A stretch of DNA of 47,017 bases, taken from the NCBI GenBank assembly GCA_934183355.1, contig CAKPST010000005.1, positions 1 through 47,017 on the forward strand. Reading direction: 5' to 3'. Source of the DNA: an uncultured Prevotella sp. (GTDB lineage: Bacteria; Bacteroidota; Bacteroidia; Bacteroidales; Bacteroidaceae). Under the pieces are notes generated by a model, which saw only the letters and a list, made by a program, of their open reading frames with translations, did not search any database and was not told the DNA's origin. Below, piece after piece: positions 35,244-43,457 of this stretch; position 1 is the stretch's first letter; each line of letters starts with the position of its first letter. The position numbers were made by a program, and so were the translations under genes.

Positions 35244-36905
35244 TTATACCATAAACATTATTATCACTTGTGCTATTATCACTCGTATGAACATGCCGAG
35301 TGGATATACCGACGTGTAAGCCACGGCGGCGCGGTCGCCATTGATGGTCTCGTTGGCATAGCTCAGAGCCATTGGATTAGCCATTGAGCCGCAGAGTAGT
35401 CCACAGATTGTGCCGAAGTCAAACTTCTTGGTCTTCAATGCTACAGCTCCGATGATGAGCAGTGGGAGCACTGTCAGCAGCAAACCGACACCCACCCATA
35501 GCAGACCTTCGGGACGTATCACAGTGGCGAGGAAGTCCTTACCGGCAGCCAGACCCAGACATGCAAGATATAGTGACAGTCCAAGTTTGCGCAACATGAG
35601 CGATGCCGAACGTGTGGTGTAGCTGATGAAGTGTACACGTGAACCCAAGGCTCCGATGATGATACCCATGATGATAGGTCCGCCAGCTATGCCGAGTTTC
35701 ACCGGAGCGCTCATTCCGGGGATGCTAATAGGAATCATTCCCACTGCCAAACCGAGGAATAGTCCGAAGAATATGGCACCAAGATTAGGCTCATTGAGCA
35801 CCTGCACGGCATTGCCAAGGAATGCCTCGGCATGGCTAATATCGTCGGGAGTGCCCACAACCGTAAGACGGTCGCCATACTGAAGGTGCAGCGAGTCGGT
35901 GGCGAGCAACTTGATGTCGCCTCTCATCACACGCGACACGTTGACACCGTATGTCTGTCGCATGTGCATCGAGCCGAGCGTCTTGCCGTTGAGCTTGGTG
36001 CGTGTCATCACTATCACACGGCTTTCCACCGACGAGTCGATGGCATTCCAGTCGATATGGTCGCGATTCCAGTCCTTCTCGACACGCTTGCCGAATAGAA
36101 TGTCCATGGCAGGCACCTCGTCGCGGGTTGTCACCACGAGCACATTGTCGCCTATCTGCATCTCTGTAGATGCGAGTGGCACTATCACGTTGTCGCCACG
36201 CCATATACGTGATATGATGAAGTGGCGGTGGGTCATCTGCGAAATCTCGGCAATAGTCTTGCACGACACGGCAGGATTGACCACTACAAACTGTCCGATG
36301 AATGTCTGGTCGTCATCTTCGACATTGTGCGGCAGCAAGTCGTCGGGGCGAACTATAAACTTGCGCAGCAGTATCATGGCGAATATCACGCCCACAACGC
36401 CCAACGGATAGGTGACAGCACATCCCAGGGCGGCACCGCTACTCGACATGTGAGCGTTGGCAAGAGCCTGCTGTGCAGCACCAAGTGCCGGCGTATTGGT
36501 GGTAGCTCCGCATAGGATGCCCACCATGTCGGGCACGTTTATAGGCAACACAAGGCACAGTGAGAGTGCCATGACGGTGCCGAGCATTATCACCCCGAGT
36601 CCCCACATGTTGAGTGATACGCCCTCATGGCGCATCATACCAATGAAGTTGGGACCTACATGCAGTCCGAGAGCATATACGAAGAGTGACAGACCGAGTG
36701 TCTCGGCGAAGTGCAGCATCTGCGGGTCGGCAGAGAAGTGCAGACTACCCGCCACGATACCGATGAAGAACACGAATGCCACACCGAGCGAAATGCCCTT
36801 GATGTGAATCTTGCCGAGAGCCAATCCCGTCGCAACAATGAGCGAAAGCACAATGATAGTCTGCACGGCAGAGTGTATCGTGAAAAGGCTATTAATCCAT
36901 TCCAT
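35244..36905 (-). CDS. AspT/YidE/YbjL-family transporter
   Basis: A 553-residue membrane protein with the duplicated AspT membrane domain: five or six segments before residue 185 and five or six after 375, each half with small-residue motifs (CGATTNTPALGAAQQA, and LCGSMANPMALSYANE). Between them are two TrkA-C (RCK_C) domains, with NPAVSCKTIAEI and ARTKLNGKTLGSM regions. AspT exchanges aspartate and alanine in lactic acid bacteria; substrates of the Bacteroidota members are unknown. Confidence 0.9.
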   Translation of the reverse strand: MEWINSLFTIHSAVQTIIVLSLIVATGLALGKIHIKGISLGVAFVFFIGIVAGSLHFSADPQMLHFAETLGLSLFVYALGLHVGPNFIGMMRHEGVSLNMWGLGVIMLGTVMALSLCLVLPINVPDMVGILCGATTNTPALGAAQQALANAHMSSSGAALGCAVTYPLGVVGVIFAMILLRKFIVRPDDLLPHNVEDDDQTFIGQFVVVNPAVSCKTIAEISQMTHRHFIISRIWRGDNVIVPLASTEMQIGDNVLVVTTRDEVPAMDILFGKRVEKDWNRDHIDWNAIDSSVESRVIVMTRTKLNGKTLGSMHMRQTYGVNVSRVMRGDIKLLATDSLHLQYGDRLTVVGTPDDISHAEAFLGNAVQVLNEPNLGAIFFGLFLGLAVGMIPISIPGMSAPVKLGIAGGPIIMGIIIGALGSRVHFISYTTRSASLMLRKLGLSLYLACLGLAAGKDFLATVIRPEGLLWVGVGLLLTVLPLLIIGAVALKTKKFDFGTICGLLCGSMANPMALSYANETINGDRAAVAYTSVYPLGMFIRVIIAQVIIMFMV

Positions 36906-36963
36906 TTTTTGTATTGCTTGTTGATCGATTCGTTTTTTCGTTAGTTATTTCTGAAATCGTGTG

Positions 36964-36994
36964 CAAAGGTAATACAAATAAACGAGTAAGCAAC
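36964..36994 (-). promoter_or_regulatory. promoter of the AspT-like gene and RNase H
   Basis: On the minus strand GTTG (36991-36994), 19 bases, TACCTTTG (36964-36971), 59 bases before the ATG. Confidence 0.55.
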
Positions 36995-37002
36995 CTATTT
37001 CG

Positions 37003-38016
37003 TCATTTTATCTTCTCCATCAGCTGGGTGGTGTTGAGATTACGTGCCACAATCTTGCCGTTTTTGATGACGATGTTGTCGGGCAGGTTGTACATGCCGA
37101 GTTTGTTGTATACATCTCCGTCCACCATTTTTCCGTCGCAGATGGTGGTTACGTCTTGTGCTTCATATAGCTTCAGAGTGTTGCGACATGAGCGCTGGTC
37201 GGGGTTGAGACAGATGCCAACAACGGCGATGTTGCCGTTCGACTCCCTTGCTTTGCGGCTCAGTTGGCGCAGCATTGATGTCGAGCTATAGTTCCACGAA
37301 GACCATGCGAACACCACGACGGTGGGCTTGGATGATAGTGTAGCAGTCGACACGGTCTTGCCGTTGATGTCGTATGTGGCAAATGAGGGTATGATTGAGC
37401 CAGTGTCGAGTGTCTTCTTGTCCTTGCAGTCGGCGAGCAGTCGGTGGGCATATTGGTTGTCGGGCTGTCGCTGTGTGATGGTCTTGAGCAGACGTGTGGC
37501 TGTCTTGTAGTCGGGGCGGTCGGTGGCAATGAGATAGCGACGCACGAGATAAGTGGCTACTGGGCTTTCGGGATTGTCTTCAGCCGTCTGTATGGCACGC
37601 TTTCTCATCTCGTTGGGTGATGCCGAGAGTATTTGTTCACGGAAGTTGTTCATCAGTTCGTTTGCCTTTGTGCCCTTGACTGTCATCTCCTTGAGGTGTG
37701 ATGCGTCGCCCTTGATGTCCACGCTCTTGCCTGGTTGGGCAAATACGGGTTGCTCGGTGAAGTTGGGGAATACAATCATCAGAGTCATGGGTCGGTCGCA
37801 CTCCACGTTGTATGTGAATCGTCCTGCCTGCACCTTGATAGTGTCGATGCCGTGTGGCACAGCTCCGTCGGGCGAATAAACATAGAATTCGCCTTGGTTG
37901 AGGTTGAGCAGACGGCCGTCGATGCTGAAGTGGCGGCTGTCGGTGCCACATGATGCGAGCAGCAGGGCGACGGCGAGAAACAATAGTGAGATGAGTTGTG
38001 TGGCTCGATGTTTCAT
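37003..38016 (-). CDS. lipoprotein with DUF4369 and a cysteine-less thioredoxin-like domain
   Basis: Lipoprotein signal LLLASC with the lipidated cysteine near residue 23. Residues 30-125 match the DUF4369 layout (FSIDGRLLNLNQGEFYVYSPDG and APQPGKSVDIKGDAS-like). Residues about 205-337 have the TlpA/AhpC thioredoxin fold: LSSKPTVVVFAWSSWNYSSTSMLRQL, VVGICLNPDQRSCR and YNLPDNIVIKNGKIVARN with the cis-proline. Where TlpA has WCxxC this protein has WNYSS, so it cannot do disulphide exchange. It lies 94 bases downstream of the OmpA/TPR lipoprotein gene, with a stem-loop between. Confidence 0.82.
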   Translation of the reverse strand: MKHRATQLISLLFLAVALLLASCGTDSRHFSIDGRLLNLNQGEFYVYSPDGAVPHGIDTIKVQAGRFTYNVECDRPMTLMIVFPNFTEQPVFAQPGKSVDIKGDASHLKEMTVKGTKANELMNNFREQILSASPNEMRKRAIQTAEDNPESPVATYLVRRYLIATDRPDYKTATRLLKTITQRQPDNQYAHRLLADCKDKKTLDTGSIIPSFATYDINGKTVSTATLSSKPTVVVFAWSSWNYSSTSMLRQLSRKARESNGNIAVVGICLNPDQRSCRNTLKLYEAQDVTTICDGKMVDGDVYNKLGMYNLPDNIVIKNGKIVARNLNTTQLMEKIK

Positions 38017-38037
38017 GCTACTTGATAAAATATTAAA

Positions 38038-38080
38038 TCCTTCTCTTCCTCTTGCGCCGAGCGTGAGAGGAGGAGAAGGA
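38038..38080. terminator. stem-loop between the two lipoprotein genes
   Basis: 15-bp arms (38038-38052 and 38066-38080) with one mismatch and a 13-base loop. There is no clear U-run on the minus strand, so it may attenuate or stabilise rather than terminate. Confidence 0.55.
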
Positions 38081-38110
38081 ATATTAATTGAATTGAAAGA
38101 TGTATGTTTT

Positions 38111-39784
38111 TTACTTCAAGATAGAAAGCTCCAAGTCGTTCTCAGCATACTGCTTGAGTGACGGATCCTTCTGAAGAGCCTCCTTGAGGTAAGAAGAAGC
38201 AGCGAACTTGTTGCCACGGCGAGCAGCCACTACAGCGTGGAGGTAGTCTGTCATGGCGTTCGGGTTCTGCACCTTGTCGAGAGTCTTGGCAGCGGCAGCA
38301 TAGTTCTTGTTGAGAAGCTGTGCGAGAGCTGCGGTGTTGCTGTTCACCTTCTCGAAGTCCTTCTCTGCCTGAGCGTAGTTGCCCTTAGCGATGTTGAGTG
38401 CACCGAGAGCAGCCTTCACGTTCTCTGAGTTAGCCGACTTAGAGATAGCACGCTCAGCCTCCTGCACATCACCGTTGATGAGTGAGATAAGACCGAGGTT
38501 GGCCTGAGCCTCAGGAGTGTTGCTTGCGAGAGCAGCAGCCTTCTGAGCATAGTTCTTGGCAGCAGCCTGGTCGCCCTTAGCGAGAGCCAAAGCAGCGAGG
38601 TTGTTGTATGCGCGGTAGTCCTTGTCGTAGATGTCAGCAGTCTTCTTGAAGATAGCCTCCTGCTCAGCAGGTGTCTTGTCGAATGTTGCGAGGTAGAGCA
38701 ACTCGTCAGCGCTCAACTTAGCTGGGTCTTCCTTATACTGGTTCTCAATCTGCTCGTCTGAGCGACCGATTGTCTCATAGTTGATGATGAGGCGTGAACG
38801 ACGCAACTCTGGGAGGATGCCGTCAGCAAGCTCGCGGAAACCTGCAGACATATTGCGAATCTGCTGCTCGCGCTCCTGCGGATCCTCGTACATAGAGAGC
38901 ACGCGGAGGATTACGTCCTTGTCCTGGAGGTTAGAAGCAGCAACAAGGCGCTGGAAGCCTTCCCAGTCCTGAGCTGTATAGTGAGCGTCGATGTCAGCGT
39001 TCATCTTCTGCTTCTTGAGAGTGTTCTTAACATACTTCTCCGACTCGTTCTGACGCTTGCCAGCGAGCTGGTCGTTGAACTTAACACCACCCTCTGGTGA
39101 AGCATAAGCCTGAATCTCTACGTTCTGTACGTTGAATCCCTCGCGGTCAGCGTTGATCTTCTTGAGCATCTCAACGAAGTCAGCGATTGACTGGCTCTTG
39201 AGCTCGCTCTGGCGGATGTTAGCCTGGTTGATAAGGAACTTGATGTTAGCCTCCTGCTTCATCTCGTTGACACGCTGGAATGTGTCAGGAGCGATAACGC
39301 CGTTCTCCGAAGCGAGTGTGCGCTTGTAGAGTTCAGAGGTAGCGATGACGCCATTAGCCACCTTCACAGCAGGCACGTCACACTTCTTCTTGCCGATGCG
39401 AGCGTCGAATGTGAGGTACATCTCGCTCTTCTGCATTTCAGGAACATAGTCGAATGCAGTCTTCATGGTGTAGCGTCCACCCACCTTGTATGATATGGTC
39501 TGGTCGTTGCCCATCACCTTCTCGCCCTGGAATGTAGCGCTCTGACCCTTAGCCACCTGTCCGTTGGCATAACGCAACTCTGGAATAACAGTTACGACAG
39601 CCTTCTTCTTCATGTATTTCTCAGGGAAAGTACCATTGATTGTAGCAGGTACCTGACCTGTCTGTGTCTCAAGCGGACTTGGAATTACGGTGAAGTTGTC
39701 TGCTGACAAAGCGCCGAGCTTCGAGCATGACGACATCAGCAGCACTGAAGCTGCCGAGAGGATAAATAAGTTTTTTTTCTGCAT
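38111..39784 (-). CDS. outer-membrane lipoprotein with OmpA-like and TPR regions
   Basis: Lipoprotein signal LLMSSC, cysteine at residue 20. N-terminal beta-rich region (30-200), an OmpA-like peptidoglycan-binding segment near 215-245 (VEIQAYASPEGGVKFNDQLAGKRQNESEKYV), then several TPR units in the last 200 residues (for example AYNNLAALALAKGDQAAAKNYAQKAAALA). This type is common and abundant in Bacteroidales; its exact role is not known, but anchoring between outer membrane and peptidoglycan is likely. Codon use is strongly biased to highly expressed codons, unlike its neighbours. Confidence 0.85.
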   Translation of the reverse strand: MQKKNLFILSAASVLLMSSCSKLGALSADNFTVIPSPLETQTGQVPATINGTFPEKYMKKKAVVTVIPELRYANGQVAKGQSATFQGEKVMGNDQTISYKVGGRYTMKTAFDYVPEMQKSEMYLTFDARIGKKKCDVPAVKVANGVIATSELYKRTLASENGVIAPDTFQRVNEMKQEANIKFLINQANIRQSELKSQSIADFVEMLKKINADREGFNVQNVEIQAYASPEGGVKFNDQLAGKRQNESEKYVKNTLKKQKMNADIDAHYTAQDWEGFQRLVAASNLQDKDVILRVLSMYEDPQEREQQIRNMSAGFRELADGILPELRRSRLIINYETIGRSDEQIENQYKEDPAKLSADELLYLATFDKTPAEQEAIFKKTADIYDKDYRAYNNLAALALAKGDQAAAKNYAQKAAALASNTPEAQANLGLISLINGDVQEAERAISKSANSENVKAALGALNIAKGNYAQAEKDFEKVNSNTAALAQLLNKNYAAAAKTLDKVQNPNAMTDYLHAVVAARRGNKFAASSYLKEALQKDPSLKQYAENDLELSILK

Positions 39785-39881
39785 TTGTTTATTGAAAGTT
39801 ATTAATTATTCTTTTAGAGATATTGAATTGGATTGTTTTAGGACTTATTAGCTATTGTTGTCGATTGTCCAATAATCGGTG

Positions 39882-39916
39882 CAAAGTTACTGATACAAAT
39901 TGTAAGGTGACACAAA
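39882..39916 (-). promoter_or_regulatory. promoter of the OmpA/TPR lipoprotein gene
   Basis: On the minus strand TTTG (39913-39916), 23 bases, TAACTTTG (39882-39889), with a leader of about 90 bases. Confidence 0.55.
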
Positions 39917-39942
39917 GCCACCTTATTTTTATGTTTAATTAA

Positions 39943-39965
39943 AGAAAAAAGGGCTATTATGCCCT
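39943..39965 (-). terminator. terminator of the nitroreductase gene
   Basis: On the minus strand AGGGC-ATAATA-GCCCT followed by TTTTTTC, just after the stop of the gene at 39975. Confidence 0.85.
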
Positions 39966-39974
39966 GTCAATGTA

Positions 39975-40496
39975 TCATTTTACTATCTTTATCCAGTCTT
40001 CCTTGCGTGGTGTAGCGGGTCGTGGGTCGCGTGATGGATAGCCTATTGAGAGTGCTCCGATGCCTATGCGTTCGGCGTCTATGCCCATTTCCTTCATTAG
40101 CTCTTGTCCCTCGGGAGTCTGAAACATCTGATACTCACGGTTAATCCAGCAAGTGCCGAGTCCGAGAGCGTGTGCAGCGAGCATCATGTTCTGCAATACG
40201 CACGAGCCATCCTGGAATGCGTTGGGATTGTCCTTGGTTGCAAACACGAGCAGATAGGTGGGAGCGTCGTAGTAGGGATTTGAGTCCACCCCCATAATCT
40301 TGGCGTTGAGGCTTGCCAGTCGTGCCTTGATGTCGTCGTTCTGCACTGCCACGATAGTTGGGTCTTGCTTGCCGTGTCCCGTTGGTGCGTATGTTCCGGC
40401 TTCGAGAACGGTGTTCAACTGCTCGTCAGTGATTTGCTCTGCCTTGTAGTGTCGGCACGAGCGACGTGTCTTGATGATGTCTAAAATTGTGCTCAT
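39975..40496 (-). CDS. nitroreductase family protein
   Basis: A 173-residue FMN-dependent oxidoreductase. Start MSTILDIIKTRRSCRHYKAEQITDEQL is the family beginning; the longer frame to 40544 overlaps the ABC gene and is rejected. FMN-binding R and S residues of RRSCR, then YAPTGHGKQDP, CVLQNMMLAAHALGLGTCWINREYQ and IGALSIGYPSRDPRP are present. It reduces nitro compounds or flavins; the natural substrate is unknown. Confidence 0.9.
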   Translation of the reverse strand: MSTILDIIKTRRSCRHYKAEQITDEQLNTVLEAGTYAPTGHGKQDPTIVAVQNDDIKARLASLNAKIMGVDSNPYYDAPTYLLVFATKDNPNAFQDGSCVLQNMMLAAHALGLGTCWINREYQMFQTPEGQELMKEMGIDAERIGIGALSIGYPSRDPRPATPRKEDWIKIVK

Positions 40497-40536
40497 ATTG
40501 TTTTGGTTTTTTGTTGATAAGCCTTGTTTTGCCATG

Positions 40537-41328
40537 TTAGGCATTTAGGCAGAGGCTGAGATCGGGCTTGATTGTGATGTCATCTCTGCCTATATGTGCT
40601 GCAATGGCTCCGTTGTCAGCCATTTGTCGTGGTGTGCCTTCGTCGATGCCATTGTCGCCGAGCAGCCAAAGTCGGTCGGCTGTCTGTAGTGCTGTCTCCA
40701 GGTCGTGTGTGGAGAGCAGTATGGTCTTGTGCTCATTGTGTGCCAGTCGGCGCAACAACAGCATCAGTTCCACCTTGCCACTGAAGTCGACAAACGCCGT
40801 TGGCTCGTCAAGCAGAATGATGGGCGTGTCTTGTGCCAGCGACTTTGCTATCATTGCCTTTTGACATTCGCCATCGCTCAGACTGCTCACTCGTCTGTGT
40901 GCCATGCTCTCCATGCCCACCATTGCCAGAGCGCGATGGGCTATCTCACGGTCGTTGTCGCTCAGTCGTCCCCAAAATCCAGTGTACGGAGCGCGTCCCA
41001 GGGCAGCAAGTTCGCCTACGGTGAGGTTGTCTGTCTCGGGTCGTGCCGTCAGGACAATGCTCATAAGCCTTGCCAGTTGCTCACGGCTATAGCATTCGGT
41101 GTCCCTACTGCCTATCTCTATCGAGCCACTAAGCCTTGTTTGCAGTCGTGCTATGGTGCGCAGTAGTGTCGACTTGCCAGTGCCGTTGCGTCCTATGATG
41201 CATGTCAGTGTGCCTGATGGGGCTGTGGCATGCAGGTGGTCGCCCACAATATGATGGTTGTGGTGGCGTGCAGGATAGCCTATGGCGAGGTCTCTGATGG
41301 TTATGGCAGTGGTGTCAGACATTGACAT
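40537..41328 (-). CDS. orphan ABC ATPase, FecE/BtuD-like
   Basis: A 263-residue nucleotide-binding subunit of the iron-siderophore/haem/cobalamin type. Walker A IIGRNGTGKSTLL, Q-loop replaced by LTARPETDNLTVGEL, signature LSDGECQKAMIAKSLAQ (D in place of the second glycine of LSGGE), Walker B PIILLDEPTAFVDF and switch histidine in LLSTHDLE. The permease and binding protein normally encoded beside it are not in the window; upstream is a divergent helicase gene. Confidence 0.88.
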   Translation of the reverse strand: MSMSDTTAITIRDLAIGYPARHHNHHIVGDHLHATAPSGTLTCIIGRNGTGKSTLLRTIARLQTRLSGSIEIGSRDTECYSREQLARLMSIVLTARPETDNLTVGELAALGRAPYTGFWGRLSDNDREIAHRALAMVGMESMAHRRVSSLSDGECQKAMIAKSLAQDTPIILLDEPTAFVDFSGKVELMLLLRRLAHNEHKTILLSTHDLETALQTADRLWLLGDNGIDEGTPRQMADNGAIAAHIGRDDITIKPDLSLCLNA

Positions 41329-41356
41329 GATTGTTATATTTATATATAGAAATGTG

Positions 41357-41364
41357 CAAAATTA
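41357..41364 (-). promoter_or_regulatory. -7 box of the ABC ATPase gene
   Basis: TAATTTTG on the minus strand, 29 bases before the ATG. Confidence 0.5.
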
Positions 41365-41386
41365 GTAATAATTTCTCAAAAAGTAG

Positions 41387-41394
41387 TACCTTTG
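41387..41394 (+). promoter_or_regulatory. -7 box of the helicase gene
   Basis: TACCTTTG, 41 bases before the ATG at 41435. Confidence 0.6.
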
Positions 41395-41434
41395 CTGTAA
41401 TAAGTAGTTTTCGAAAAACAAAACTTCAACGACA

Positions 41435-43312
41435 ATGAACAACCCAATACTACAACTTCAGCAGCAACGCATGCTGTTGGAGATAGAATATAATCATGAG
41501 AAAGAAGAGTTTCGCCGTCAGACCGAGACTATGGGTGTGGAGCGCAAGGTGCGCCGAGGCGACGCATGGTTTCCTGTGCAGATAGGTCGCAACTACTACA
41601 ACTCGCTCAACCAAATGGTGGTGGAGGTGACACGCCAACCTGGTTCCGACATCGAGCACAACTTCGAGTCGGGTCGTCCCGTGTGCTTCTTCACCGTCAA
41701 ACCCGACCCTAAGACGGGCAAGAACTCCATCCACTACCTCTCCTTCACATCCACTGTCAGCTATGCCGAGACCGACCGCATGGTTGTTGCTCTGCCCGAC
41801 TCAGGTCGTATTGTCGACCTACAGCGCCAGGACACAATGGGCATACAGCTGTTCTTTGACGAGACAAGCTATCGCTTAATGTTCGATGCTCTCGACCGTG
41901 TGTTGCGTGCCAAGAGTGGTAGGCTTGCCGCCCTACGCGACATCTTCTACACCAAGGCTCCAGTCTCTAAGTATTCGTTCGACCCAATGCCCTTTCCTTG
42001 GCTCAATCCTTCGCAGCAACGTGCCGTCAACGAGGTGTTGTGGGCAAAGGATGTGGCTGTAGTGCATGGACCTCCCGGAACTGGCAAGACCACCACTCTC
42101 GTTGAGGCTATATACGAGACATTGCGCCGCGAGAGTCAGGTGATGGTGTGTGCACAGAGCAATATGGCTGTCGACTGGATTTCGGAGAAACTCGTGGATA
42201 GGGGAGTGGCGGTGCTTCGCATTGGCAATCCTACACGTGTCAACGACAAGATGCTGTCCTTCACCTATGAGCGACGCTTCGAGGCACATCCCGACTATCC
42301 TCAGTTGTGGAGCATACGCAAGGCAATACGCGAACTTCGTGGGCAGAAACGTCGTGCCGAATCGTGGCATCAGAAGATGGATAGGCTCAAGAGTCGTGCC
42401 ACCGAGCTTGAACTGCGCATCCGTCAGTCGCTCTTTGGCGAGGCTCGTGTCATAGCTTGCACGCTGACTGGAGCCGCCAATCGAGTGCTTGAGGGCGAGA
42501 AATACTCAACTCTCTTCATCGACGAGGCAGCTCAGGCGCTTGAAGCTGCATGCTGGATAGCCATTCGCAAGGCTGGTCGTGTCATCTTTGCTGGCGACCA
42601 CTGTCAGCTGCCGCCTACCGTCAAGAGCATTGCTGCACTGAAGGGTGGACTCGGCAAGACACTCATGGAGCGCATCGTAGAGCAGAAGCCCGAAGTAGTG
42701 ACGTTGCTCAAGGTGCAATATCGCATGAACGAGCAGATAATGCGCTTTTCGAGCGACTACTTCTATAATGGCGAGGTGGAGACTGCCGCTGAGATAACCC
42801 ACCGCAGCATTCTCGACTACGACTTGCCTATGATGTGGATAGACACCTCGGATGTCGATGGCAAGGAGGAGTTTATTGGTGAGAGTTATGGTCGCATCAA
42901 TCGAGCCGAGGCTGAGTTGACACTCGCCACATTGCAAGATTACTTCGATAAAATCGGCAAAAATCGCATATTTGAGGAGTCTATCGATGTAGGCATCATC
43001 TCGCCATATCGAGCCCAAGTGCAGCTCTTGCGCAAGATGATTCGCCAGAAAGAGTACTTCCGTCCCTATCGTCGTCTGATAAGTGTCAACACCGTTGACG
43101 GATTTCAGGGACAAGAGCGTGACATCATACTGATATCGCTTGTTCGTGCAAATAATGACGGTGAAATCGGCTTTTTACGCGACTTGCGTCGTATGAACGT
43201 GGCTATAACGCGAGCACGTATGAAGCTCATCATCCTTGGCTCTGCTCAAACTATGTCCACACATCCCTTCTACAAAAAGTTGTACGAATACGTTGAGTCG
43301 TTAACGACATAA
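41435..43312 (+). CDS. SF1B helicase, IGHMBP2/Upf1-like
   Basis: A 625-residue DNA/RNA helicase. An N-terminal beta-barrel region (about 20-130) precedes the motor: motif I VVHGPPGTGKTTTLVEAI, motif Ia VMVCAQSNMAVDWI, motif II LFIDEAAQALEA, motif III IFAGDHCQLPPTV, motif IV LLKVQYRMNEQIM and motif VI NVAITRARMKLIILG. All motifs are complete. Bacterial relatives are widely conserved in Bacteroidota and uncharacterised. The stop codon lies at the first unit of the ATTAAC array. Confidence 0.9.
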   Translation: MNNPILQLQQQRMLLEIEYNHEKEEFRRQTETMGVERKVRRGDAWFPVQIGRNYYNSLNQMVVEVTRQPGSDIEHNFESGRPVCFFTVKPDPKTGKNSIHYLSFTSTVSYAETDRMVVALPDSGRIVDLQRQDTMGIQLFFDETSYRLMFDALDRVLRAKSGRLAALRDIFYTKAPVSKYSFDPMPFPWLNPSQQRAVNEVLWAKDVAVVHGPPGTGKTTTLVEAIYETLRRESQVMVCAQSNMAVDWISEKLVDRGVAVLRIGNPTRVNDKMLSFTYERRFEAHPDYPQLWSIRKAIRELRGQKRRAESWHQKMDRLKSRATELELRIRQSLFGEARVIACTLTGAANRVLEGEKYSTLFIDEAAQALEAACWIAIRKAGRVIFAGDHCQLPPTVKSIAALKGGLGKTLMERIVEQKPEVVTLLKVQYRMNEQIMRFSSDYFYNGEVETAAEITHRSILDYDLPMMWIDTSDVDGKEEFIGESYGRINRAEAELTLATLQDYFDKIGKNRIFEESIDVGIISPYRAQVQLLRKMIRQKEYFRPYRRLISVNTVDGFQGQERDIILISLVRANNDGEIGFLRDLRRMNVAITRARMKLIILGSAQTMSTHPFYKKLYEYVESLTT

Positions 43313-43457
43313 TTAACGACATAATTAACCGCCTAATTAACGAATATATTAACGGGTAAATTAACGGGTAATTAACCGCAATTAACGACAAAGAAAAATA
43401 CAAGGTCGTTAATGCCGGTTAATTACCCGTTAATTATTCGTTAATTCTGCCGTTAAT
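43312..43457. repeat. periodic ATTAAC array in two opposed halves
   Basis: ATTAAC occurs at 43312, 43324, 43336, 43348, 43360, 43371 and 43381 (steps of 12, 12, 12, 12, 11, 10), then its complement GTTAAT at 43408, 43418, 43429, 43440 and 43452. The two halves can fold into a stem of about 55 bp around the loop at 43387-43406. It overlaps the stop codons of both convergent genes, so it probably ends both transcripts. Confidence 0.9.
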
